From positions 3,430,001-3,494,000 of the forward strand of contig CAMQGK010000147.1 in NCBI GenBank assembly GCA_947000775.1: DNA of 64,000 bases, written 5' to 3'. A model generated the notes under the pieces. That model was given only the letters and a program-made list of their open reading frames with translations. It had not been told where the DNA came from and ran no database searches. The stretch comes from Pterois miles. Its lineage: Eukaryota; Chordata; Actinopteri; Perciformes; Scorpaenidae. Of the stretch, positions 22,684 to 33,248 are shown piece after piece (position 1 is the stretch's first letter; every line of letters begins with the position of its first letter). The position numbers and the translations under genes are program-made.

Positions 22684-24348
22684 GACTATCAGGGGGTTTC
22701 TGAGACATTTACACAACACTAGTGATCAACATTCAATCACCAAAACATGCAAATCTTGCAGAAATCTCCAAATGTCAAAATTTTTTGATCCCAAATCCCA
22801 GCATGTCTTCTTCTATGGTGTTGCTCAAGGTGTCTGGTATTTTGGAGGATTATTGATCATTTTATTGATTCTCATCTGGTTAAGATTAGCACCAAATCTG
22901 TGCAACAAATGATATCAACCCAAAAACTGATTTTGCGGTATAACAGAACATGAGGATGGTCAACACATACTTCTATCATCATGTTCCCTTACACACTTTA
23001 ACAATTCATTTTTAAATAATTATTTAATTTGTCTTTATTTGTGATTTATAACTAGAACAACTTGACACACAGTGCTGAGCTGCACCACGTCTACCCCCTA
23101 AAGAGCCTCTGGACCCCCTAAAAAAGACTAAAGGAGAATAAAAAAGACTAAAAAGACTGAAACAGCTCTATTGTGGGTCTCAGAGGGTTCATTTTGCTAA
23201 AAAAACCAATGTTGAAATATGTTAACAACCTTTTTTCTGTCACTAAGACGAGACGAGACGGCCCTTATGTCACTAAACGCTAACAGTGATGATATCAAAA
23301 GTGTAATATCTTAAGACTAAAATGTAGTAAGTAGTTAATAAGTTTCACACTCAGTCCGTCTCTGTCTGGTCTCAGCCTTCAGTCGTGGACAGTTGTGCTA
23401 CTCTAATGCAGGAAGTTGGCGGTTTGCACGTCGGGTTGGCTCAGCAGGTTGATTTTTTTGGCTGTTTTAGCCTTTATTAGATAGAGACAGTGCCAGAGTG
23501 GGTCTGATTCAAACCCTGGTCCTCAGCCCTGGTACATGGGACGCCTGCGCTACCAGACGAGGTACCGTGGCGCCTCAGTTAACAAATGTTTTCACATGCC
23601 GGCGGTGCAGATTGTCTCTCATAACCGATCAGTGCACCTGAACCGCACATCATTAATGACTGGACCTAACTGCAAACTTCTTATTTATTTGTTTCACACG
23701 TAAAATCAACAATAAAATACAATCAACATGACAGGAATGTAAATTAAACGTGGTAGAGACATATGACATATAATGATGATCAGGACAAAGATTAAATAAA
23801 AAAATAGTTGACAAAGTTCAGACTAAAGGAAACCATTAAGACTAAATTTGAATGACTTCGGTGAAAGTGGACTAAAGTGTTTTGATGTGTCATCAACTAA
23901 AACTAGACTAAAACTACGAAGGATAAAAATGACTAAAACTAGTGTAAAATTTCTGCCCAAACACTGGAGTATATATGGACTTTCTATGAATAAGTGTAGC
24001 GGGCGATGAGAGAAAACCCTGTAGGACACAGCTCTGATTTATGAGGCACCTTTTCTTTGTCAATGTTTAATAATTTCCTCATTTTATGAAGAACTATGAT
24101 GCTTTTCTTTTCTTTTCAATTTTCAGACCTTAGGAGGAGTTTTGGGGTCTTTTTACAAACTAGAGGTGATAGTCGTGACCCTCAAATCTTAATCATTTTC
24201 TTTCTCAACTCAGACATAAAGTAAAGAGGGTTAGATTACGTTTTTAGTCCTGCGTTAACCATCTTTGTTAACATGGATGAAGTGCTGAGAGGCTTACAGA
24301 GGGAAGAACAGTTTGTAAAATGGATGTAATAAAAACGCCCTCTCTCAC

Positions 24349-24461
24349 CCATGGATGTCGTCGCCAGCGTCTGTCGCCCAACGAACTGAGCGGGTCCCAT
24401 CCCATCCAGGAAGTCGCTGAACTGTGCATCCGATGCCAGACACATGCCGCTGTAGTTCAGG
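24349..24461 (-). CDS. rims4: rims4 exon 3 (linker before C2B)
   Basis: Internal coding exon of 113 nt. The acceptor is preceded by a strong pyrimidine tract ending CGGCAG, and the donor is GTGAGA. It encodes LNYSGMCLASDAQFSDFL, then DGMGPAQFVGRQTLATTSM. The SDAQFSDFL and GPAQ.VGRQTLAT blocks are invariant landmarks just upstream of the C2B domain in all RIM proteins. LNY.G.CLASDAQF and the Phe in PAQFVGRQ are the RIMS4 forms. Entry is in phase 2 (an Asn codon shared with exon 2) and exit in phase 1 (a Gly codon shared with exon 4). The exon lies between the CTA-triplet array on one side and the second 36-bp minisatellite on the other. Confidence 0.96.
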
Positions 24462-25042
24462 CTGCCGAGAGGAGAAAGAGAGTCAGACAAAGAGTTAAAC
24501 TAAACGTGACCAGGCTGCTCTCATTGTACTTCAGTCAGGAGAGAAAGTGAGTCAGAGACGGGATGACGATGAAAGAATGCAACACAGGAGAAACGGAGAC
24601 GAGACAAAAATAGTCTGGAGGAATAAGGAGATAAGGAACGACAGGAAGTGATCACTACTTAGTTAAGCTCCCAACTCGCAGTAGTCTCCCTGAAATTAAA
24701 CCCAGTGTGTTGGTTTCAGAGTTTGACCCTGTGTCCTTTTGTGTGTGAATGCAATCAGCTCTGAGTGCTTTAATGGCAGAGCGCCAGGTGTGTGTGTTCG
24801 TTGAAAGGACAAATCCACCCTAACATGTTCTGATGCTGATGTATATCATCACCGTGTGGCGCTCCACATGTGTCTGAACCAGGATGACTCCCACTCCTGC
24901 TAGATTACTGTTTACACTCAGAGCGTCGGTTCCTGTGAGCAGCGACCTGAGTTACAAGGTCCTGGTTCACCCACACAGGTGTTTCCACTTAGTCTGGCTG
25001 GTTAAACCTCCTCTCAGTGTGACACTGTGACTGCCTGATGGA

Positions 25043-26092
25043 CTCCAGGCTATAGACTACACCAGCATGGCTTTATGGCTCTGGGCTATAGACCAGACCA
25101 GCATGACGTCATGGCTCCAGGCTATAGACCAGATCAGCATGGCGTCATGGCTCCAGGCTATAGACCACAGCAGCATGACGTCATGGCTCCAGGCTATAGA
25201 CCAGATCAGCATGGCGTCATGGCTCCAGGCTATAGACCAGATCAGCATGGCTTTATGGCTGCAGGCTATAGACTAGATCAGCATGGCTTTATGGCTGCAG
25301 GCTATAGACCAGACCAGCATGGCTTTATGGCTCCAGGCTATAGACCAGACCAGCATGGCTCTATGGCTCCAGGCTATAGACCAGACCAGCATGGCTCTAT
25401 GGCTCCAGGCTATAGACCAGACCAGCATGGCTTTATGGCTCTGGGCTATAGACCAGACCAGCATGACGTCATGGCTCCAGGCTATAGACCAGACCAGCAT
25501 GGCTTTATGACTCCAGGCTATAGACTACACCAGCATGGCTTTATGGCTCCAGGCTATAGACCAGACCAGCATGGCTTTATGGCTCCAGGCTATAGACCAC
25601 ACCAGCATGACGTCATGGCTCCAGGCTATAGACCAGACCAGCATGGCTTTATGGCTCCAGGCTATAGACCACACCAGCATGGCTTTATGGCTCCAGGCTA
25701 TAGACCACACCAGCATGACGTCATGGCTGCAGGCTGTAGACCAGACCAGCATGGCGTCATGGCTGCAGGCTATAGACCAGAAAAGCATGGCGTCATGGCT
25801 CCAGGCTATAGACCAGACCAGCATGACGTCATGGCTGCAGGCTATAGACCAGACCAGCATGGCGTCATGGCTCCAGGCTATAGACCAGACCAGCATGGCG
25901 TCATGGCTGCAGGCTATAGACCAGAAAAGCATGGCGTCATGGCTCCAGGCTATAGACCAGACCAGCATGGCGTCATGGCTCCAGGCTATAGACCAGACCA
26001 GCATGGCGTCATGGCTCCAGGCTATAGACCAGACCAGCATGGCTTTATGGCTCCAGGCTATAGACCAGACCAGCGTGGTTTTATGGCTCAAG
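25043..26092 (+). repeat. 36-bp minisatellite array B, about 29 copies, inverted relative to array A
   Basis: Unit ggctccaggctatagaccag followed by accagcatggctttat. The reverse complement of the array A unit differs from this at about 2 of 36 positions, so the two arrays are inverted relatives. Variants include catgacgtcatgg, catggcgtcatgg, ccagaaaagc and ggctgcagg. A 362-residue plus-strand frame of YRPDQHGFMAPG-type repeats, and frames on the other strand, are artefacts of the 36-bp period. Confidence 0.97.
25104..25831. promoter_or_regulatory. six TGACGTCA (CRE-type) palindromes within array B
   Basis: Perfect 8-bp cAMP-response elements at 25104, 25176, 25464, 25608, 25716 and 25824, all separated by multiples of 36 bp. 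They arise from unit variants with catgacgtcatgg in place of catggctttatgg. TGACGTCA is the consensus site for CREB/ATF factors. Whether they are bound is unknown. Confidence 0.5.
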
Positions 26093-27352
26093 CTCCAAGC
26101 TCTATACTGTGTATTGATTCTGTCACCAACACACCAAGACAACGTTTTCAATGTGTAGCTTAATCCCACTACTCTGAGGAGATTCGTGTTTGTCTCCAGC
26201 TAACACCGTGATGGAGGACGTCAGCTGTAAAAGGGTGTAGGGAACAAATAACGTTGCCTCTCTTCAATAAACTGCACTGACTTATTGTAAATTTAACAAT
26301 CCAGTTAACTTCGTGAAATGTTGTGACTGGCTAACCTTAGCATATTCGCAGCTAGCGATAGTTTCCCAGCTACAGAGCCAACCAAACTGTCGACACGGCA
26401 TCAAACATGCTAACACCCTGAACCAACACTATCGATGCCGTCAAATGTGGTCGTGTTTACGAGAAGGGAAGTCATGTACAAGATGGCGTTCAAGTGGTTA
26501 AGTCCTGAAGAACACTGCTGCCTAGCAACGGCAATATTTACGTTACTGTCCGAGTCTAGAAGCCACACAACATCAACGGACACGTCACAAGTCGTGAACT
26601 CGGAGCTTTCAGAAACTGACGAGGTCATGAATGCGACATGAGGGGGCGTTCAGGGCCCAACTGGTAAACACGGTAAACATCATCACACCTGAAGGCACCA
26701 GTAGTCTGGTGAGAATGATTATAATGTATTATAGCAGCCCTCTGCTTTATTCCTTCCTTGTCATCTCTTTAACCTTCACCTTGTCTCTACCTTCATGTTT
26801 CATTCTGGTTTACGGTTGCAGTCTTCAGTCATCCCTGCTCTGATGAGACGACGTTCGCTGCACATTTAAGGAGGCAGGTGTATTATTTCTATGGCAGAAG
26901 TCTTTCCAGAAGGACTCTGATTTTACCTGTTACCCAACAGCTTTGTCTTCGTTGTGAAATTAAAGAAAAAGGTATTAAAATATTTACTAGATTGTTCCAA
27001 CAAAGTCACACAAAAGCACGCTGGCTCACATTTAATATTAACTGAGTAGCCAAACACAACAGTCCTTACAAAATAATTTACAAGGAAGTCTCTCTCCAGT
27101 ATGATTAACACGCAAAATCACTTAGCCTAGATTAGTCAGTTATGCAGGCGTTAGCAAACATTAAATTATAGCAGGCCATTTTTAATATTTAATATCCACA
27201 CTCATGACATTTCATTTACATTTGTTTTGTTTGTGTTATTTACGTTCATGTATGCATTTCCATTTTGTGTGGTGTAGTAAATATATGTGGAATTATTAAA
27301 TCAAGATATTAAGTTAAGATAAATTCAAATAAGGTAAAATCCTGCATTTTGT

Positions 27353-27373
27353 GTGTGTGTGTGTGTGTGTGTG
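27353..27373 (+). repeat. (GT)n microsatellite
   Basis: About ten perfect GT repeats. Confidence 0.9.
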
Positions 27374-27737
27374 CTGACATGCAGTAAGTCAAGCAACATT
27401 AGCCGAGTGGGTATTACTGGGTGATAAAATCCTGAGCTTTAGATTATAATATTGGTGTGTGTGAGGCACATCTGGGGATTACACAGCAGTTTCACAGAAA
27501 TGTGACGCTCAATGTAAACCGAGAGCTGCAGGCAGATGACACACTGGGAATGTTACAAACATTCAAGGTCCTGTATTATTCAGTATTTATGACTATTTCC
27601 TGACTGTTCATCATCATTATGTTGTAAATGAATGTGAATGAAGCCTGGTTTGAGTTTAAAGTGAATGTTGTTGCAGATTACCTTCCCATACAAGAAAACT
27701 GCATTTTGAAATAATGGCGCCTTCAGGTGTGGTGGTG

Positions 27738-29672
27738 GTCCAGCAACCCATGTGGCGGTCGTTCAAACTCAACATCAGCTGACTCTAACGACCTACATAA
27801 CTACAGCTGTCACACTCAGGAGAACCAAGTACCGAGTGGTTTCTATTACCCTGCTAACGACCCCACAGAGGTTAAATCAACATCTTCAAGGACCTAAACC
27901 AAGTCCAGTTGCTGCTGATTTAACCCTTACAGGGATACCGTGACCTGGAGGACTGAGGACCTTCACTAACAGTCACTGTGACTTTTCTCTACTTGAATAA
28001 TGTTAAAAACTGACGTTGAATCCCTTTAAATGCAATCAGGTCAGTCAGCGTTCAAGAGGTACGAATCATCCCTAATGAAAGAATTCGACAGAAGAGACTC
28101 AAGGCAAGAAGATACTGAAATGCCCACAAAACCGTGGACGTTAACATTAACCACATAAACCTTGTTTATTTCTCTACAAGCCTGAGGCCTGTGTTGGTTT
28201 CACCCATCCACCCCGACGTCCTCCCGAAACACAGACTTCCACTGACTCTCATCAGAAACCTATTTGTGAAACATAATCTGTGACAAAATGTTTCCCTTGA
28301 AACGTAACTCACAAAGCAGTCACTGAACAGAGAACACAATGTGTAATGTAATCTAATGTAATGCAGCATTATTATTATGATTATATTCCTTACACACAAA
28401 CAGCAAACCGTTCCTGTGCAGCACCACACACATTTTCCTGGTCCTGAATTGCCCGGACCATAAATCAATAAGCTCATAAGTGTGATTGGATGGCGTTAGC
28501 TAACAAAGTGCTTATTCATGGCCGTGCATACACGGGCACAGAGCTTTTCAATCAGCAGACTGAGCCAAACAGCTGACGGAAACACAGACGGACAGGAAGA
28601 CAAGCAGCGGTTCGCTGCTGCTGATTTAAATAACGTCGTGGTGCAGCTCAGTTTAATGATTCAACTGTAGTTTCCCTCAGTGGGGAGTGGTGCTTGTAGC
28701 TTAGAGCATAATAAAGAGATTTACATTTTAACCACTCAGCTCCTCTGTCTGGCAGAATCTAGAGATAATAAAATGATTACATAACATTATTCAGACATTT
28801 TCTAACTTTAAAATTCAGCGAGGAGGAACAGCTTTGGTTGTGATGCTTTCCAGACAACTAACATGGCTCAAGAAAAACTATTTTCCTGTCGTTATCATCC
28901 ATCCATAATCTATGTCCGCTGGTCCTGTGCAGGGAATTAACTTTAAGTCAATAATGTAGAGAAAAAAAAACAAGGTTCGTGTGGTTAATGTTAAAGTTTA
29001 AGGTTTTGTGGTCACAACGTGGTGGGTAAGGAAATTTAACATGTTCCTCCTCTGTGATAAATATCATGAGCATTTCAGTGTCCTCTTGCCTTGAGTCTCT
29101 TCTGTCAAATTATTTTATTAAGGATGATTTTCACCTCTTGAACATGGACTGAATTAACTGTATTTAAAGGGATTTAAAGTCACATTATTCAGATAGAGAA
29201 AAGTCACAGTGACTATGTTTGTGAAGGGCCTCAGTCCTCCAGGTCATGGTATCCCATCCATCCATCTGCAACCGCTTATCCCATTAGGGCTCACGAGGGT
29301 CTGGAGTCGATCCCAGCTGGCATTGGGTGAAGGTGAGTTCACCCTGGACAGGTCTCCAGTCCATCACATAGAGACAGACAACCATTCACACTGACCCACG
29401 GGACATTTAGTCATCAATTAACCTCATCTTTAGACTGTGGGAGGAAACCGGAGCACCTGGAGAAAACCCACGCTAACACGGGGAGAACATGCAAACTCCA
29501 CACAGAAGAGCCCCAAGCTGGATTTGAACCTGCGACCCTCTTGCTGTGAGGCGACAGTAATAACCACCGGTTGTTAGCAGGATAATAGAAACCACTGTGG
29601 TGCTCCTGAGTTACGTAGGTCCTTAGAGTCAGCTGATGTCTAGTGTGAATGAAGCTACGTGGGTCGTTGGAG
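27738..29672. mobile_element. large inverted repeat (fold-back type), right arm interrupted
   Basis: The left arm (27738-28186) and right arm (28947-29672) are inverted copies. Matched pairs include aacatcagctgactctaacg with gagtcagctgatgt (about 29627), gtgacctggaggactgagg with cctcagtcctccaggtca (29229-29246), agaagagactcaaggcaaga with tcttgccttgagtctcttct (29084-29103), and acgttaacattaaccac with gtggttaatgtta (28981). The loop (28187-28946) has no gene. The right arm is interrupted by a dispersed repeat at 29247-29565. Confidence 0.75.
29247..29565 (+). mobile_element. widespread teleost dispersed repeat (cgcttatcc...ctgtgggaggaaaccgg family)
   Basis: Reads ccatccatctgcaaccgctt, caccctggacaggtctccag, catagagacagacaaccatt, actgtgggaggaaaccggag, acacggggagaacatgcaaa, then cctcttgctgtgaggcgaca. 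This is one of the commonest repeats in percomorph genomes, from memory; its class is not certain (SINE-like or LINE 3' end). A degraded copy lies at 35350-35566 and small fragments at 57685 and 61028. Confidence 0.75.
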
Positions 29673-29680
29673 TCCTTAAG

Positions 29681-30354
29681 CCAGGGCCAGACCAGCAAGG
29701 TGAAATATTACAAATAGGGACAATATATACAGTATTGACAATAAACAGACTATTAACACAAACCTGTTAGCTGTTATTTTTTACTTCGGCGTCCATGTTA
29801 AGTTAGAGCAGCAACACCACCAGCACGAGACGCACATCAGCTGCAACCGTGTGGTAACTGGTAAGTAACAGTAATAATCCAAAATTAAAACCCTGTAATG
29901 TACTAATTCATGGAGCCCTGCAAGTCCCTGCATGTTCTACAACACTGTCCTACGAATATTTCAGAATAAATGATAACAAGAGGAGTTCTGTCCACAGAAA
30001 ACATGCTTGAGGGCTTTTCTTTTGAAGTAAAAGCAGGAAGTGTCTATTTAAAAACAAAGTTTTACTTTTTTCATGTCCGTGACATTTTCTACAGATGCCT
30101 AGACTTTGAAACTGTAGTAATGTTGCTGATATGATGTAAATATACAGTTGAACGATCACTTCCACTGTCTGCTATGAACCGCACAGCTCGCATTAAAATA
30201 GGCGAAACCTTGAATCTCTGGAAGAGACGCAGCCGAGAGTGAGATGAGCTCGTCTCATGATGGCGGTGTGGCAGCTCTAACCTGATAACACGGACGCCGA
30301 AATAAAAAACAACACGTAACGCAGCCACCGCTCACGCAGCTGGTCTGGCCCAGG
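29681..30354. mobile_element. MITE with ccagggccagaccagc terminal inverted repeats, full length
   Basis: The ends ccagggccagaccagc (29681) and gctggtctggcccagg (30339-30354) are inverted repeats with one mismatch. The element is 674 bp. Inside are gcgtccatgtta, cctgcatgttctacaacact, gaatatttcagaataaa, and ggcgaaaccttgaatctctg near the right end. Related copies are at 48540-48720, 50105-50420, 59285-59945 and 61030-61425. No transposase frame. Confidence 0.7.
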
Positions 30355-31344
30355 ACTAAGAGCCGGCTGACGCCAGGTGTGAATGACTGTCCGGTGTGGA
30401 CAGGTGTGAAAGGTGGTTTACTCTCCTGGGAGGGGATGCCAGGACCAGGCCTCCTCCTCTGCTGAGTGATGGCTTCACAATTGCGTAGATTACGTACAAA
30501 TTATTACCATCACAAAAATGTGAAATTCGTGTCCATGTACACAAGTCAATACACTAAATTTTGTGATTATATCATGATGTGCTGGTCGACTGGGCTGCAT
30601 ACAGAGTTTACATTACTGAAGAAACCAGCTTGCGTTTTCATATTTCATCTCTTGGGATAAGAGTTGAACAATGTTTCCAAGCAGCAGCTCATAAACACAA
30701 TATCTGCATATTAGAAATAGAAATGGAGCATTAATATGCAGGCAAACACGCTGAATGATGCAATCATCCTCTGAGTCTCTACCTCTGCTTGTTTTCCTCT
30801 CCTCAGTGTCTTTAAACCCTCCCCATCCCCATCAGCCTGTCCGTCAGTCTCGTTATGTAACGGCAGGAATTCAAGCTGGTAGTCAGGTTGGCACTGATCT
30901 GCATGTGTCCTGTGATGTGTGTGTTCAGTAGTACTACACTAGTACTGCTGATGTCATAGGTGCTTTTCCACTGGGCTTTACTGTATACACTCTCTGTGAG
31001 GCATCACCACTGCTGATGGATGATAGAAACAGTCAAGCAGGAGACATTTAAGGGGGAAAATAAAACAGATTCCAAGTGCAAAATCTTCCAAATTTCATGG
31101 TAATTTGCTCTTGAATTGTTGACATGCAGTACGGATGGAACCGGCCAAAACAAAGACATAAATAAGGGCTGAAATACAAAGGGATAAATAATGCATAAAT
31201 ACAGAAATAAATACATGCAATTAAAAAATATATAAAAATAAATTCATAAATAAAAATAAATAAATAAATGCAAAATAATTTAGTAAAAATTAAACACATT
31301 TTAAAATATAATAAATGAAGTAAAATATCTAAAACTAGAAAAGT

Positions 31345-31728
31345 ACTCGGAGAGCGCAGACCTCCGCCAAGCACCATAGTTTTTTATATAAATTGCTATA
31401 AAATCCGCCATCTGGATCAGATCTGGATCAGCCTTTGGGATTTGATAGAAGTACACATTGTAAATCCCTGACTCAAATTTCATGAGCTTTGGGCAAAAAT
31501 TACCAGAGATATTGGGAAACAATTTTTTGGGTCTCATTGACCCCGATGTTAACGAAAATTTCAAAGTGATCCAGAATCCAGGATTTCTTCCAGATCACCC
31601 CCAACATTAAATCAGTTCTTCCGTCCAGTTCTTTCAAAATCCGTCCATAAGTTTTTGAGTTATCTTGAACACAGACAAACAAACAGACACATAAACGCCA
31701 GCAAAAACATAACCTCCTTGGCGGAGGT
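31345..31728. mobile_element. dispersed element bounded by acctccgccaag / cttggcggaggt
   Basis: 12-bp perfect inverted ends, acctccgccaag near 31360 and cttggcggaggt near 31717. Between them is AT-rich sequence (gatccagaatccaggatttc, ccataagtttttgagttatc) that I recognise as a recurrent repeat in fish genomes. Class not assigned. A (GATAA)n tract with attcctttattggtcccaca follows at 31766-31812. Confidence 0.55.
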
Positions 31729-32371
31729 AATAAAATAAATAAATGAAAAGGAAAATGAAACAGAAGAGATAAGATAAGATAAGATATTCCTTTATTGGTC
31801 CCACAGTAGGGACAGTAGTAGAAAAATGTACTGTTAGTCTGACAGCCCATTAGTCCGACAGCCTATAATGAAAATAAACACCGTTGTTCGGGGATGCAAT
31901 AGCGGCAGTGTATACCAGTGGTTCTCAACCAAGGGTTCGGGGACCTTCAAGGGTACTTGAAGGAGTTCCATCAGGTCCCCAGAAAAACGGGGAATTGTTA
32001 ATATCACTTTTTAATTCACTATAGAAATGAGCCAAAAGTGACTATTCTGACCATTGGTTTCACCGACTCTATGGTTTCGTCCTCAGCTGCGGTCGACAGT
32101 TGTTGAATTCTGGTCTTAATCATATCCAACAACCAAAATCTTTTCAGATGGAGGTCCTGAAGTGAGGTCTTATCAAACTGGGGTCCATGACCTAATCAAT
32201 CAATTTATGGATCTTGGACACAAGAAAGGTTCACTGCTCTAAACTGTCAGCTTTCCAATAAAAGGTAAACTTCTCAGAATACGTTGGATCTGGTTAAACT
32301 GACTTCGCTGTTTTTTAGTTAGACTTTAGTTGTATTTGCGTTGACGAACCAGAGCAGGACGAGTTACTTAC

Positions 32372-32516
32372 TTTCCCTCGGAGCCGTAGCTGTTCATGCT
32401 GTCCTCTATGGACTCGTGGCTGGCCTGCCGGACGGTTCGGCTGGGCATCTCTACAGCCAGACCCGTCTCGGTGCTCCTCTGGATGCCTCCCTTCAACTTC
32501 CTGCCCTCTGTATCCA
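32372..32516 (-). CDS. rims4: rims4 exon 2 (N-terminal leader region)
   Basis: Coding exon of 145 nt, with acceptor CCCTGCAG before 32516 and consensus donor GTAAGT after 32372. It encodes DTEGRKLKGGIQRSTETG, then LAVEMPSRTVRQASHESIE, then DSMNSYGSEG, with a final Asn shared with exon 3. The IQRSTETGLAVEM..R..RQ.S.ES block is conserved in RIM proteins ahead of the C2B domain. The MPSRT.RQASHESIEDSMNSYGSEG wording is specific to RIMS4. The exon opens with two bases of a split codon (NTG), so exon 1 must end in phase 1. That exon should encode about 30 residues and the initiator Met; I could not find it upstream in this window. Confidence 0.95.
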
Positions 32517-33075
32517 CTGCAGGGAAACACACACACACAAATACATCCAGTTGCTGTATATATGCGGAAATGTTTTCATCCACCAAAGTAGATAAAATAT
32601 GTCTGAAAGAATACCGTGAGGCCAGCTGATGGAGATGATTGTATGGTAACAAACCAAAATATTGGAACGATTCTCCCCGTTTGTGTCGAAAGTTGAATAT
32701 TTATTGCGTTTGTCCAGCGACCTCGGAAGAAGGACGACCGCAGCGATGAGAAATCATTTTAACAAGGTCAAGGACAAAAGCACTCGATTCCTCTCAGAGC
32801 AGCGACATACATCTTGTTGCAAAACAGACCACAAAATCGATGCACGGCACACTTAATGGGACCTATCTCTGGCTGCAAGGTGTCCTGTGAGTGTGTTTGT
32901 GTTGATGGAGGTTGAGTTTATAATGAAGTTCCCCGGTACGAGGTCTTTGACCTTGTTTTTAGGACAGGACGGGAAAGTTTTCCTTTTACAGTGAGGACAG
33001 AGGCACACAAACACTATTTCTGTAAAATGATAATGCAGTTCTGGGAGTTTTCTGACTGAATAAACCTCAGAAAAT

Positions 33076-33135
33076 GAAGAAGAAGAAGAAGAACTATCTT
33101 TATTAGTCCCACAGGGGGGAAAATTAATTTACACT
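33076..33135 (-). mobile_element. 3' tail of a tRNA-derived SINE, truncated
   Basis: gaagaagaagaagaa followed by tatctttattagtcccacag is the reverse complement of the tail of the SINE at 43820-44166 (gggacaaataaaggaatatc then cttcttc). Only the tail remains. Confidence 0.7.
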
Positions 33136-33175
33136 TGTTTTAATGGTACATGCACAAAACACACACACAAAGAAG

Positions 33176-33248
33176 GAGAGGTGAGAGGAGGGGGGTCGAA
33201 AGAGCCCCGGGGGAGGGGGGGGTGGGGTGCCTTGGGGGGGCCCCCCGG
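33176..33248 (+). other. G-rich tract with quadruplex potential
   Basis: Contains runs gagaggaggggggtcg, gggggaggggggggtggggt and tggggggggccccccgg. Four or more G-runs lie within 60 bp, plus a G8C6 palindrome. It lies in rims4 intron 1, on the template strand for rims4 transcription. Confidence 0.7.

Larger units (their letters stand above)
19285..24348 (-). other. rims4: rims4 intron 3
   Basis: 5064-bp phase 1 intron, donor GTGAGA, acceptor GTCCAG. It contains a 20-bp minisatellite, an inverted hAT-like fragment, a copy of the aggtcggggtggatgggt dispersed module near 20527, and the CTA compound array. 22690-24340 shows no gene; a short tttattagatagagacagtg repeat-like phrase is seen near 23470. 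Confidence 0.9.
24462..32371 (-). other. rims4: rims4 intron 2
   Basis: 7910-bp phase 2 intron with consensus donor GTAAGT and acceptor CGGCAG. It holds array B, a large inverted repeat, a MITE and other dispersed elements. 26170-27350 and 31830-32370 show no recognised feature. Confidence 0.9.

Noticed and set aside
25075..26163. 362-residue frame of YRPDQHG-type repeats
   Set aside because: Same artefact, from array B. No start context, no non-repeat domain, and the opposite strand is also open.
32315..32595. Other frames overlapping rims4 exon 2, including two on the plus strand
   Set aside because: Shadows of the true exon, whose frame matches RIMS4 and agrees in phase with exon 3.
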